DNA of 64,000 nucleotides from Thermasporomyces sp040195635 (GCF_040195635.1 NZ_JBEFTX010000022.1:62001-126000), one strand, 5' to 3'. Positions 52,691 to 61,404 are shown, counted from the first letter of the stretch. Notes: generated by a model not told the origin, from the letters alone. Translations and numbers: made by a program.

Positions 52691-52908
52691 TCAGGTCAAC
52701 CACCACTTCCCCAGACTCTCCATAGTGATGGCGGACTCAGGATCACCCGGCCTCTCGACCGTCGCGCACCTGCGATGCTGAGCCTCGCCCGATTCCCGTC
52801 CAACGACGTGGCCACACGTGACCTCCCACTCGTGCCAGGAGTATGCCGACGGCAGGTTCGGCAGGACCGAGTCCCTGAGGCTGCACAGGGAGGCGTACGC
52901 CTCGGGTG
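52691..52908 (-). pseudogene. Unidentified gene remnant
   Basis: One minus-strand frame reads EAYASLCSLRDSVLPNLPSA, then YSWHEWEVTCGHVVGRES and ends at a TGA at 52691-52693. The tryptophan/cysteine-rich composition is unlike shadow sequence, but there is no start, and it abuts the LacI remnant. I cannot name a family. Confidence 0.3.
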
Positions 52909-52928
52909 AGCGGCTTCGCCAGGCAGTC

Positions 52929-53095
52929 CTACAGTGCTCTCCCGCTCGATCAGTCTGAAGTCGGCGACGACCTGCTGGGCCGGGCGGCCGGTGCCCGCAA
53001 TCCAGTCGGCCAGCATCTGAAGGGCGGTACGGGCGATGCCTTCTTTGTACGGCGCGATCGTGGACAGGGGAAGGCGTGCAGGCCCGTCCGCCCTC
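52929..53095 (-). pseudogene. C-terminal remnant of a LacI-family repressor
   Basis: The frame encodes LPLSTIAPYKEGIARTALQM, then LADWIAGTGRPAQQVVADFR and LIERESTV. This is the conserved end of LacI/PurR-type regulators (usually TTVxxPxxxxGxxAxxxLL and VVxxxLVxRxST). The DNA-binding and most of the sugar-binding domain are absent. Its place beside sulfatase and glycosidase genes suggests it once regulated them. Confidence 0.7.
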
Positions 53096-53155
53096 GATGT
53101 TGCCGACTGGTTTCGGCTGGCACCATCTGCGGTCAGTCAGCCAAACGCTATCCGA

Positions 53156-54733
53156 TCACCGACGGTTCAGGATCCGCTCACGCGGTACGACGCCACACCG
53201 ATCCGCCCAGGTCTGGTACGCAGCGGCGAGCCGGTCGATCACATCCGGATGCTCCGCGGCCACGTCGAGCAACTCGGTGCGGTCAGCGGTCATGTCGTAA
53301 AGCTCCCATTTCTGTCCAAATTTCCGGACGAGCTTCCACCTGCCCTGCCGCACCGCCGCGTTCCCCTCGTGCTCCCAATACAGCGTGCGTTCTGTCCCAG
53401 CGGGCTGACCGCGATTGCCGCGCCAGGTTTCCAGCATGCTGGCGCCCTCGGGCGGCAGTACCTCGCGGCCGGCGTAGACCGAGGGATATTCGGTCTCGGT
53501 GAGCTCCAGGACGGTGGCCATGACGTCGGGCAGCTGATGCGGCTCGTGCCGGATCGTGCCCAGCTCGATCCCGCCCGCCGGCCAGTGCACGATGAACGGA
53601 GTGGCGATCCCGCCCTCGTGGACCCAGTGCTTGTACTCCCGGAACGGCGTGTTCGACAGGTTGGCCCACGCGGTTCCGTAGCTGGCGTACGTCTCCTCAG
53701 GCCCGGGCATGACGTCCGGGGTGTTGCCGCGGAATACCCGCCGTCCGTCGCGCGTGCATGCCGGAAGGTGGATCGGCCGATTCGCCACCTCGTCCGTCCA
53801 GCCCGGCGGCAGGTTCTCCGCGCAGCCACCGTTGTCCGACAGGAACATCAGCACCGTGTCGTCCAGCTGACCCGTGGCCTCGAGCGCGGCGACGATGCGG
53901 CCGACCGCGGCGTCCATGCGGTGTACCTGCGCGGCGTACACCTCCATCCGGCGCCGCTCCCACTCCTGGTTGGGTGTGTCCGTCCACGGCTTCACACTCG
54001 GGTCGCGATCACTCAGGTCCCAGGACGACTCCAGTAGGCCGAGTTCGACCAGCCGGTGGGAACGGCGCTCGCGCAGCACGTCCCAGCCCTCGTCGTACTG
54101 TCCGCGCATGGCTCCGATGTCCTCTTCGGGCGCGTGCAACGGCCAGTGCGGCGCGGTGAATGCGACGTAGAGGAAGAACGGCGCCGTGGGATCGTGTGCG
54201 GTGACGAAGTCGGCGGCGTCAAAGCCGATCGCGTCGGTGTAGAAGAAGCCAGGCTCGAGCTCGTGATCCTCCAAAGGTGTCTCGTTCCGGGTCAGCGTGG
54301 AGGGATTCCAGTAGCTGCCGCCACCGGCGATCGTTCCGAAGAACCGGTCGAATCCACGCCTCGTCGGCCAGGCGTCCTGCGGCCGGTCCATCTGCCCGCA
54401 CAAGTGCCACTTGCCGCTCATGTACGTGGCATATCCGCCGGCTCTCAGCACCTCGGCCATCGTGACGCACCGGTCGTTGAGTGTGCCGGGGTATCCGTAC
54501 GGGCGCTGGTCCTCGGTCAGGATCCCGATGCCTGTCTGGTGCGGGTGCAGTCCGGTCAACAGCGACGCCCGGGACGGTGAGCAGCGCGCCGTGTTGTAGA
54601 ACTGCGACATCCGAACCCCGCCCGCTGCCAGCCGATCGAGGTTCGGCGTCGGGATCTCCCCGCCGTAGCAGCCGATGTCGGAATACCCCATGTCGTCGAC
54701 CAGGATGACGACCACGTTGGGTCTTCCGGTCAT
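53156..54733 (-). CDS. Type I arylsulfatase
   Basis: The 525-residue protein carries NVVVILVDDMGYSDIGCYGG (metal Asp pair), the formylglycine signature CSPSRASLLTG with Cys51, SGKWHLCGQ and MFLSDNGGCAENLPPGW, and the C-terminal region ELYDMTADRTEL. It resembles secreted or cytoplasmic arylsulfatase A-type enzymes, but no signal peptide is seen, as for the first sulfatase. It cleaves sulfate esters after formylglycine maturation. It sits after the importer/GH5 operon with opposite orientation, ending 60 bases from the LacI remnant. Confidence 0.92.
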   Translation of the reverse strand: MTGRPNVVVILVDDMGYSDIGCYGGEIPTPNLDRLAAGGVRMSQFYNTARCSPSRASLLTGLHPHQTGIGILTEDQRPYGYPGTLNDRCVTMAEVLRAGGYATYMSGKWHLCGQMDRPQDAWPTRRGFDRFFGTIAGGGSYWNPSTLTRNETPLEDHELEPGFFYTDAIGFDAADFVTAHDPTAPFFLYVAFTAPHWPLHAPEEDIGAMRGQYDEGWDVLRERRSHRLVELGLLESSWDLSDRDPSVKPWTDTPNQEWERRRMEVYAAQVHRMDAAVGRIVAALEATGQLDDTVLMFLSDNGGCAENLPPGWTDEVANRPIHLPACTRDGRRVFRGNTPDVMPGPEETYASYGTAWANLSNTPFREYKHWVHEGGIATPFIVHWPAGGIELGTIRHEPHQLPDVMATVLELTETEYPSVYAGREVLPPEGASMLETWRGNRGQPAGTERTLYWEHEGNAAVRQGRWKLVRKFGQKWELYDMTADRTELLDVAAEHPDVIDRLAAAYQTWADRCGVVPRERILNRR

Positions 54734-54783
54734 GTCTGTCTCCTGTCCTAGTCCGGCCGGTTATCAGGCGCCGCTTGCCTTGC

Positions 54784-55640
54784 TTATGCTGGCACCTCGA
54801 TCAAGGTGATGGAGTGGGCGGGGAAGGTGTGGGTGAAACCAGACCCGGTCCGCGGTTCGGTCGTGGTTGTCAAGCTGATCTCGTCCGGACGCGCCTTGTC
54901 GTTGTAGCTGGAGGTTGTCCCCGTTGAGGGCGTGGACGGTGACGTCACCCGAGGCTGTCGACGGCAGCACCACGTCCGCGGAAACGGGAGTATCTCGGTC
55001 GCGATTCAGCACGAGGAGGCGGGTAGCGCCATCGGAGGCGCCGATGGCGAGCGGGATGTCGTTGCGCCAGTTGATCTGGTTGCCGAGGTAGAGCTCATTG
55101 CCGAGCTCCCACACGTCGACGCCGTACGGCTTGGGGAGCCCGTTGTCGGCCCGGACCCGCGCCCAGTCGGTGACACCGTTGGGGTTTGCGCCCACGGGTG
55201 CGTTCATGTACTCCACGAAGTCCGCAGCGTCGTGGACCGACTGCGTGGTGCCGTTCGCCATGATCGTAGTGTCGGCGCCGATCTCGTCGACGAAGCGCTG
55301 GTTCTCATCCGGGCCGTACACACTGTCGTACGGCTGTGCCGAACCGACGAAGCCACCGCCGACCTGGCAGCCGCGGTCCGCCTGTCGGCCGACGGCACGT
55401 TTCCATTGGAAGAGGTTGGCCACCGTCCCGCCCAGATAGCGGATCAACCTCACGTTGGTCTGCCTCGCCAGGTCGACGATCCGCTGTACTGGTTGGTCGT
55501 TCGTCGCATCCCACATGCCCAGGCCGTGGCCGGGGCCAGCGGTGGTTCGCGCCGACGGTCCGGCTCGGAACGGGCTGCGCGATCGGGTCGGTGCTGATCC
55601 GGATGGCCGCGCCCAGGCACAGTGCTCGTATCGCGCGACG
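54784..55640 (-). pseudogene. Clan GH-A glycosidase, internally deleted and frameshifted
   Basis: The middle frame reads FVDLARQT-like RIVDLARQTNVRLIRYLGG, KRAVGRQADRGCQVGGGFVG, and GVDVWELGNELYLGNQINW, the acid/base Glu region of arabinofuranosidase-like (GH51/GH39-related) enzymes. It then jumps directly to a C-terminal beta-sandwich (TRLLVLNRDRDTPVSADVVL), so some hundreds of residues including the nucleophile are deleted. The N-terminus (DPIAQPVPSRTVGANHRW) and the extreme C-terminus (FTHTFPAHSITLIEVPA) lie in other frames. Not functional. Confidence 0.75.
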
Positions 55641-55794
55641 CGGAAGGTAACATCACGCATGCCCGCAGGTCGGACCACGTGGAAGAACCGCTGCCCCTCA
55701 CCCACCCTGGCATGTTCTCATGCGGGGGACCTCAAGGGCTGCTCACGGAGATCTCCGACAGTGACCAGGCGTGAAGATCGCGGTGACGTTCTTC

Positions 55795-55907
55795 TCCGTA
55801 GAGGCAGGAAACTCGATCGCCATCTACGCATCTGCGCTCGGTAGGTCGTCGATCAGGTGCTTACCGTCGCTCGGTGTTGCAGGTCGTTGGGGTCACGCTG
55901 GGGTCAG
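55795..55907 (+). repeat. Dispersed repeat B, copy 5
   Basis: It begins TCCGTAGAGGCAGGAAACTC and ends TTGGGGTCACGCTGGGGTCA. It lies between the glycosidase remnant and the hypothetical gene at 55925, so the repeat is found well outside the 30-36 kb segment too. Confidence 0.65.
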
Positions 55908-55924
55908 TGCCAGGCAAGGTCGGT

Positions 55925-56560
55925 CTATAGCCAGCCCTCGGGTGGGGGTGGTCCTAGGTCGGGCGGGGTCGTTGGTTCGGTGAACACAATGGCCCTGATC
56001 TGGGCGGGATCGCATTTGCCATGCTTGCCATAGTGCTCCCCTGCCAGCGCTGCGACGGCTTCGAAGTTCCGCACCATCTTGACGTTGAAGGTGTCCTCGT
56101 TCGCATCGACGTCGGTGCCGGGTCCTGCCACTTGGACGAGTCTGGGACCAGCCAGGAGTTCCTCGCGCGTCGGGTACTCGGCGACGCCACCTGTGATCAT
56201 GTCGGAGGCCGAATGTCTCCGCACATGTCCAGCGAGTTCGGCCGTGAGGGTCATGAAGGCTTCCAGGACGCCTAGATAGGCGCCGGGACCATCTTCATCG
56301 GCGTCACTACTCAGCTGGTCCCAGTCCTTCATGAGTATGTCGGCTGCGGGTTGCGGGGGGCGCGCAGCTTCCGACTCGCTAGCAGCCAGAACAAGATCTA
56401 GAGTCCGCGCTGTCAGCGCCTTAACGCGATCCGACATGAACACAGCATGGGCTGCCCGCACCTCGAGGCCCATCACGTACATCGCGCACAGGTACGCCGG
56501 ATACGGAAGTCCGTCCAACCGCCTCACGACCCTCATTTCCAGATCGAGCAGCCTCGCCAT
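55925..56560 (-). CDS. Hypothetical protein (211 aa)
   Basis: The protein starts MARLLDLEMRVVRRLDGLPY, has helical segments (YLGVLEAFMTLTAELAGHVR) and ends in a proline-rich PPDLGPPPPEGWL. There is no signal peptide or membrane helix. The sequence complexity supports a real gene and AGGTGAG precedes the ATG at 56558-56560. No family recognised. It stands between repeats B and D. Confidence 0.65.
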   Translation of the reverse strand: MARLLDLEMRVVRRLDGLPYPAYLCAMYVMGLEVRAAHAVFMSDRVKALTARTLDLVLAASESEAARPPQPAADILMKDWDQLSSDADEDGPGAYLGVLEAFMTLTAELAGHVRRHSASDMITGGVAEYPTREELLAGPRLVQVAGPGTDVDANEDTFNVKMVRNFEAVAALAGEHYGKHGKCDPAQIRAIVFTEPTTPPDLGPPPPEGWL

Positions 56561-56647
56561 CAGAGCTCACCTACCACTTGGCCTGCCTATGCGGTCTCTA
56601 CTGCCGGATCTCCGGCACTTGCGTGCAGGCGAGCTTAGTCTGCGCTG

Positions 56648-56729
56648 ACCACTCTTACCCGTCGTCCTCGCAGCCAGCCAGATTGAAGGCTGGAGCGAAA
56701 CGAGTCAAGACTCGGCGGAGCCGATCACG
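56648..56729 (+). repeat. Dispersed repeat D, copy 2
   Basis: Matches 36418-36490 in the ordered blocks CGTCGTCCTCGCA, AGCCAGATTGA, GGAGCG and GTCAAGACTCGGC, with a different hairpin at its end (CGGCGGAGCCG). Confidence 0.5.
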
Positions 56730-56730
56730 T

Positions 56731-56939
56731 GTGACGCCGGAGGCGGTCTTGACGGGTGGGGTGGAGGCCTGAGACTGGCGTGCGAGGAGGGCGGGCGGTC
56801 AGAGTCCCTGCCAGGCCGGCCACCGCATCCTTTGACAACCCGTTGCCCGTGGTCCCGCCCGGCGAGCCCGAGGACGGCGCCCCCGGCGCCGCCCGCAAGG
56901 GCAGTAGCCGGGCGGTGCGCCGCGTCAGCGGCGCCTTGA
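56731..56939 (+). repeat. Composite dispersed repeat E+F, copy 3
   Basis: 56731-56802 is repeat E (as at 39762) and 56855-56939 is a full repeat F (as at 34056), joined by about 52 bases. Together with repeat D the 56648-56939 interval is entirely made of sequence found near the transposase remnants at 34-40 kb. No gene is present between 56561 and 57099. Confidence 0.7.
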
Positions 56940-56999
56940 TCTATAGGAGGTCTATGCAGCAACGCAGATGTCTGCCGTCTGTGTCTTGTGGCAGGTGAT

Positions 57000-57063
57000 G
57001 CGCGACACTCGTTCGCCAGGTGATGTGCGATGCCGAGTGCGCGGATCGCGGCATGAGAGTGCG
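57000..57063 (+). repeat. Array repeat C, copy 1
   Basis: GACACTCGTTCGCCAGGTGA is followed by GTGCGCGGATCGCGGCATGA and GAGTGCG. The first part recurs at 58811, the second part in all C copies. It lies directly upstream of the gene at 57100. Confidence 0.5.
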
Positions 57064-57099
57064 TTTCGTCTGGCAGCCCGGCTCGGGGATCATAGCCTC

Positions 57100-57700
57100 G
57101 TGACAGTCAACGATCCCGACGCGCGGGTCGCCTTTGATCGGAAGGTCCACGCACTTGAAGGGCTTCGCATCTATGCAGTGGACTATTGGGACATCCACAA
57201 CTATGGACCCGGGCCGGCTCGGTGGGATTACGGCGACTGGCATCACGCCGTCATGGGTGTGCAACTTTCCACGGACGCCGGCCCCGTGACCGTCACGTGG
57301 ACCAACACCTTCTACCCCTACGGCGTCGAGGTCTTCGCCGAACCCATCGAACGCCACCTTGTCCTGGGAGAGGACGGGCCGGAACGAATCGGCCCCGATG
57401 GCGAATCTCGTTGGACAGGCATCCTGGACACCCCTGTACTGCGTGCGACGACATCGTGGGAGCGGATCGAACTCGGTCCAGCCACCTTGGCGAGCGTCGA
57501 GGTCGTCGAGCCTGCTCGTGTCGTCGAGATTCCTACTGCTCTGCGCCTGGACTTCGGCACCGGTCCTGTCTGGTTCGCGGCCGCGATCCCGCAATATCCG
57601 TCATGGAGGTGTGTTCATTCCAGGCGACGAGATCATGATCGTCTTCTCGGCCGCGAAGATGCGCGACATGGGCTACGACGATCCGAGATTCGTTGCCTGA
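57100..57700 (+). pseudogene. Hypothetical protein gene with one frameshift
   Basis: From GTG 57100 the frame gives about 165 good residues: VAFDRKVHALEGLRIYAVDY, WHHAVMGVQLSTDAGPVTV, FYPYGVEVFAEPIERHLVLG and SVEVVEPARVVEIPTAL, to FAAAIPQYP near 57600. The natural end is then in another frame: GGVFIPGDEIMIVFSAAKMR and DMGYDDPRFVA with a stop at 57700. A single indel near 57605 explains this. The family is unknown to me; the single-domain, non-secreted build suits an immunity-like role, which is a guess. Confidence 0.6.
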
Positions 57701-57789
57701 ACGCGGCTACTTGTCCGGATGGGGGTCGGACCCTGACGTGTTGACGGGTTGCTGGCGAGGTGCCCGGTGCGTAGGGCACGCTGACACGT

Positions 57790-58228
57790 GTGGACATCGA
57801 GGCCCAGGTGCGCCGGATCGAAACCGACATGAGTGCCGGGCGCCATGACGCCGACTATTACGTCCAGCAGATGCGGAGCAGCAGCGATCCGAACCTCCGC
57901 TACGTGCTGGCCGAGCGGCTGCCCAGACTCGGTACTTCGACGCCACCTGCACTCAAGCGGCTCATCGACGACGGACGACCAGCCGGGGTGGATCGAGGTC
58001 GGCATTGTGGACAGCGACGGTGCGGAACATCGGATCATCGAGAAGGTCCCGGTCCTAACGCGACACGACTTCACGTCGGCATCGACGTACCCCACGGAAC
58101 TTTGGATCAAGGCAGACACGGGGAGCGTCGAGGGCGACCGCGTGGAGGTTACCTTCGCCCATGGGGTGCAGACAACCGACGGCCTCACCGCCGTCAGCCT
58201 CTCGGCCAACAGCGTCAAGTGGCTCTGA
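57790..58228 (+). pseudogene. Hypothetical gene, frameshifted or fused remnants
   Basis: The first frame from GTG 57790 gives VDIEAQVRRIETDMSAGRHD, then YVQQMRSSSDPNLRYVLAER. Near 57965 the plausible protein moves to another frame: QPGWIEVGIVDSDGAEHRII, EKVPVLTRHDFTSASTYP and SLSANSVKWL, ending at 58228. The two parts may be one gene with a frameshift or two genes joined by a deletion. Neither half has a known function. Confidence 0.55.
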
Positions 58229-58248
58229 TCCAGGTCGCGCAACAACGC

Positions 58249-58295
58249 CCGCTCATCGGCATGATCGCTCGGATTGCGGCATGTGCGTGCGCTGC
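58249..58295 (+). repeat. Array repeat C, copy 2
   Basis: CGCTCATCGGCATGATCGCT then CGGATTGCGGCATGTGCGTG. It separates the frameshifted gene at 57790 from the DUF1877 gene. Confidence 0.55.
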
Positions 58296-58314
58296 GCCTG
58301 ACGATGAGGACTGC

Positions 58315-58794
58315 TCAGCAGATGGTCTGGATGACAGACTCGCCCGCCCTAGCGGCAGCCGTGTAGAAGCCGCGCAGACTCTCGTAAGCCGGTGCGAGAT
58401 AGGCGTCAAACACGTCCTCCTCGTCCCAGATGGATGGGTAGATGCCTGCCCTCGTCATGGCTGCGGGATCCATCCGCGAGCGGAGGGTGTCTACGTCGAG
58501 CTCGTGCAGCTCAGCGGCCACGCCGCTCACCCTGCTGGCCGGGAGGAGGCGCCCGGGTCCGTAGCCGAGGTCCTCGCCGACCGGCTCACCACCGAAAATC
58601 GCTTCGGAGGGGATACCGGCGATCGGGCCCTCCGCTCCCGTCAGCAGCCAGTGAACCCCATGCCAGGCCTTGTCGAGGTCGACCGACGTGTCACCGTCGT
58701 CCGACTCCAGCAAGTCCTCGAGGAGGTCAGGGTCCTCCAGGAGTTGCCGCGCCGCACTGGAGTTGCGGCGGTACCCGACCCAGATCATGCCCAT
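58315..58794 (-). CDS. DUF1877-family (YfbM-like) protein
   Basis: The 159-residue protein has the DUF1877 pattern: MGMIWVGYRRNSSAARQLLE at the N-terminus, SVDLDKAWHGVHWLLTG, then FGGEPVGEDLGYGPGRLLP and YLAPAYESLRGFYTAAARAG. The family is of unknown function, cytoplasmic, and commonly found as orphan genes in accessory regions, including those with toxin/immunity genes. Start: ATG near 58794 (the preceding Met gives MGMIW). It is flanked on both sides by repeat C copies. Confidence 0.88.
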   Translation of the reverse strand: MGMIWVGYRRNSSAARQLLEDPDLLEDLLESDDGDTSVDLDKAWHGVHWLLTGAEGPIAGIPSEAIFGGEPVGEDLGYGPGRLLPASRVSGVAAELHELDVDTLRSRMDPAAMTRAGIYPSIWDEEDVFDAYLAPAYESLRGFYTAAARAGESVIQTIC

Positions 58795-58810
58795 GCCGGA
58801 ACGGTACTGC

Positions 58811-58890
58811 CTGACACGTTGCTCGCCAGGCGGGGTTTCATCGGGCGATCACCGGCACGACCGAGCGCGGATCGCGGCAGTTGAGTGCAT
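58811..58890 (+). repeat. Array repeat C, copy 3
   Basis: CTGACACGTTGCTCGCCAGG, then GAGCGCGGATCGCGGCAGTT and GAGTGCAT. It includes the same upstream segment as copy 1, which indicates a longer repeat unit of about 65-80 bases. Confidence 0.5.
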
Positions 58891-59091
58891 ATCGGCCTCG
58901 CGTCCGGAACGCGTTCGGCGCAGACTTGACACATCCCGACAAGAGGCGTCCAGGGACGCCCGAGGCGCGAGCCAAAGCGGCGGGAGTAAAGGGCGGAGAC
59001 GGGAGGCCCGCTCGCGAGGCGAACGATCGTGGTCCAGGTAGTCCCTGCCGCACCCTGGCAGCTCGGCGCCAGTCGCGGGCTGCCTGCGCGA

Positions 59092-59421
59092 TCAGTCGGG
59101 TCGCTCTGTGGCCAGGTACAGCCGCCTGTGCATGTGGCCTGGCCAGGATGCATCGGTCTCTCTGATGTGCAGGCTCAATTCAACGCCGGGCACCGGCTCG
59201 CACAGGAACTCCAGCGAGCCCAGGAGGTCCGACGCCATGTCCTGAAGTTCCCGGACGTCTGTCTCGTCCCGGTGCGCCAAGCATGCATGAATGACGACCC
59301 GTCGAGTCCCGGCCTCTATCGCGATGCCTCGGACCGTGGGGCCGATAGCGCCTTGGGACGACTGGAGAGCTTCGAGCAGGACGAAGTTTTCATTCCACGG
59401 CGGGCCCGAAATCTGGCCCAT
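59092..59421 (-). CDS. Hypothetical protein (109 aa)
   Basis: The small protein reads GQISGPPWNENFVLLEALQS, then VVIHACLAHRDETDVRELQD and LEFLCEPVPGVELSLHIRET. It is a compact alpha/beta-looking domain with no signal peptide. The ATG at 59419-59421 is used. No family recognised. It lies between repeat C copies 3 and 4, with the same orientation as the DUF1877 gene. Confidence 0.55.
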   Translation of the reverse strand: MGQISGPPWNENFVLLEALQSSQGAIGPTVRGIAIEAGTRRVVIHACLAHRDETDVRELQDMASDLLGSLEFLCEPVPGVELSLHIRETDASWPGHMHRRLYLATERPD

Positions 59422-59481
59422 AGGTCACCTGCGGGATCGAGTCATCCACGCGGCCATGATGTCAGCGATGTCCGCGCCGAA

Positions 59482-59527
59482 GCGCTGTCATGGGCATGAT
59501 CGCGCGGACGGCGGCATGTCCGTGTGT
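59482..59527 (+). repeat. Array repeat C, copy 4
   Basis: CTGTCATGGGCATGATCGCG then CGGACGGCGGCATGTCCGTG, the cleanest form of the core. Confidence 0.6.
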
Positions 59528-59635
59528 CAGCGGCGGCCCCCACCCTCGCGGTGCCGGGAGTCTATGTTCGTCCACACGGCCAACCCTGCACCAACGTCTG
59601 GCTCCGCACCGCATTCAGGTCTAGAAAGTGATCGC

Positions 59636-59821
59636 CTATCGGAAGATCCGTGCGGCGGCCGATCTGCGTGCGTGTGTCCAGTCCTGCCCGCGTTCTCGCC
59701 GGACCGCGGCCTCTGCCTCGCGACGCCGTTCGGCGTGCCAACCGTCGGGATCGGCGTCATAGGCCTCGCATGTTTCGAGCCAAGCGGCGTACTCGTCCGA
59801 GATCTGCTCAAGTGTGCGCAT
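59636..59821 (-). CDS. Small charged protein (61 aa)
   Basis: From ATG 59819-59821 the frame reads MRTLEQISDEYAAWLETCEA, then DADPDGWHAERRREAEAAVR and RERGQDWTHARRSAAARI. It is a single highly charged helix-rich domain. The frame is open upstream but with poor composition. Its small size limits confidence; no family recognised. Confidence 0.45.
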   Translation of the reverse strand: MRTLEQISDEYAAWLETCEAYDADPDGWHAERRREAEAAVRRERGQDWTHARRSAAARIFR

Positions 59822-60187
59822 GTACCGCCCTGGAGGTCTTGGCCAGTCCCGGCCGGGTACCGACCGTGACCGTGCTTGTGGTCTGCGGGGAGGCGACATT
59901 AGAAGCCAGAGGGCTTTTCCGGTTTTTCGTGGTGGTGGGTAGTACATACGATATCTAATTCGGGCAAAACATCCTGGTTACGGAACGTGCCCGACTCCGG
60001 GTGGGCGGACTTGTCTTGGCTAGTGCTCACCGGCCTGGGCAGTGGTCAACCGGTATCTGCTTCTGGTAGGCATTGCTCGGCATTTCTAACGCCCGGGGGG
60101 TCGTTGGATCCCGATGGCTGTCCTGGCCGCGACCGTCGACACGGGTGGTACTCGCTCCTTCTATTCCTTCTCACCCTTGGGGTAGCT
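59822..60187. other. Intergenic stretch upstream of the repeat-containing secreted protein
   Basis: Contains an AT-richer patch (GGTAGTACATACGATATCTAA at 59939-59959) that may hold a promoter. No gene seen. Confidence 0.4.
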
Positions 60188-60937
60188 ATGCCTGTGTTTA
60201 AGAGACTGGGCCAAGACGCCCGCACCGCTGTGATCGCCACCGTCGTAGCGTCAGTGGTGGCGGCCCCTGCTGCCAGTGCCGCAGTTGCTTACGCCCTCAA
60301 CTCCGACAGGGTGGACAAGAAGCATGCCGTGGGCTCAGGTGCCACCAGAGAGAACCGAGCCGGAAAGCTCGTAGCGACGAACAGCAATGGCCACCTGCCT
60401 AACAACATCATCACTAAGGCGCCTAACGCCGACAAGCTGGACGGCCTGAACTCCACGGCGTTCCTCCGCGCCGGCGGCAAGGCAGCAGATGCCGACAAGC
60501 TCGACGGGCTCGACTCCGCTGACCTCCGCGTCACCGGTGATGGGGTAGCTGGTGATGACCGCGACATGTTCGGTTGCAATGAGACAACCCTTTTGTACCA
60601 AGTCCTGACGCTCAAGCGGCCTGCGCGAATCTTTGTGTCCGCCTCTGCCGAGCACGGGAGCGCGGGTGCCGCGTTGAGCCCCACGATCCGAGTTGAGCTA
60701 TTGAGTGAGGGCAACGTGCTGGCGGACACAAGTCGGGTACAGGTGCCAGCCACCACGACCGGCGTGGGACTCAACGTTGCCGATATGCTCCTTGACAGCA
60801 ACAGCAACCATGCCTACCGCGCCCACGCCGGGTCGTACACCCTCCGGCTACAAGCACGAACCTACGGGGCATGCACCGGCGAGTACGGCACGTACTTCGA
60901 GCCCCGCCTCAGCTACATGTTGCTCAATGCTGATTAG
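60188..60937 (+). CDS. Secreted protein with KLDGLDS-type repeats
   Basis: The 249-residue protein has an N-terminal membrane/signal segment (AVIATVVASVVAAPAASAAV). A stalk follows with two copies of the ADKLDGL(N/D)S repeat (about residues 79-107), then a C-terminal domain of about 130 residues with VLTLKRPARIFVSASAEHG, VGLNVADMLLDS and an internal cysteine pair. KLDGLDS repeats are typical of actinomycete cell-surface or sporulation-associated secreted proteins of unknown role. ATG 60188 is preceded by GGGG. It is the only clearly exported product in the 57-63 kb array. Confidence 0.75.
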   Translation: MPVFKRLGQDARTAVIATVVASVVAAPAASAAVAYALNSDRVDKKHAVGSGATRENRAGKLVATNSNGHLPNNIITKAPNADKLDGLNSTAFLRAGGKAADADKLDGLDSADLRVTGDGVAGDDRDMFGCNETTLLYQVLTLKRPARIFVSASAEHGSAGAALSPTIRVELLSEGNVLADTSRVQVPATTTGVGLNVADMLLDSNSNHAYRAHAGSYTLRLQARTYGACTGEYGTYFEPRLSYMLLNAD

Positions 60938-61156
60938 CCAAAAGGGTCGCCGTTCAATGGCCATCATTGGCTGTACGAGATGTTCCCCAACGTTTGCGAG
61001 CATGTCGGAGGAGGCGAGGCCTCTCTCACATGACAGGTTTCCCCAGCACCGCTAGCATCCTCCGAGCTGCGGACTTCGTTGTCATGGTCAACAGCACCCG
61101 TGACCACTCAGATACGTTGCGCGAACAGATCGGCCAGGTCATCGCCCCGATGGGTC

Positions 61157-61295
61157 GGTAGGCGGCGATCAGATCGGCAACGTGCTCGGTCGCGACCTGC
61201 TTGACCATCCCGAACCCATCCTCTTGGACCTGAGGATCATGCTTGCGCATCATCGCTAAGCCGCGCTCGAAATCGTTGACCACACTGCTGACCAT
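61157..61295 (-). pseudogene. N-terminal remnant of a HEAT-repeat-like protein
   Basis: From ATG 61295 about 46 residues are protein-like: NDFERGLAMMRKHDPQVQED, GFGMVKQVATEHVADLIAAY. This is the beginning of a helical-repeat family that normally continues with WLLELIGE-type helices. Here the sequence breaks off near 61157 into unrelated frames. No HEAT repeat beyond the first survives. Confidence 0.45.
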
Positions 61296-61311
61296 AGATG
61301 CTGACGCAGTG

Positions 61312-61380
61312 CACGCTCATCGGCATGATCGCGCGGACGACGGCATGATCGCGCTTCCCGCTCGGCGGCATGAGAGTGCG
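61312..61380 (+). repeat. Array repeat C, copy 5 (double)
   Basis: CGCTCATCGGCATGATCGCG, CGGACGACGGCATGATCGCG and CTCGGCGGCATGAGAGTGCG: the core occurs with an extra partial copy. It lies directly upstream of the DUF4304 gene. Confidence 0.6.
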
Positions 61381-61404
61381 CCTCCTGATGTAGGTTCCGG
61401 TCCC

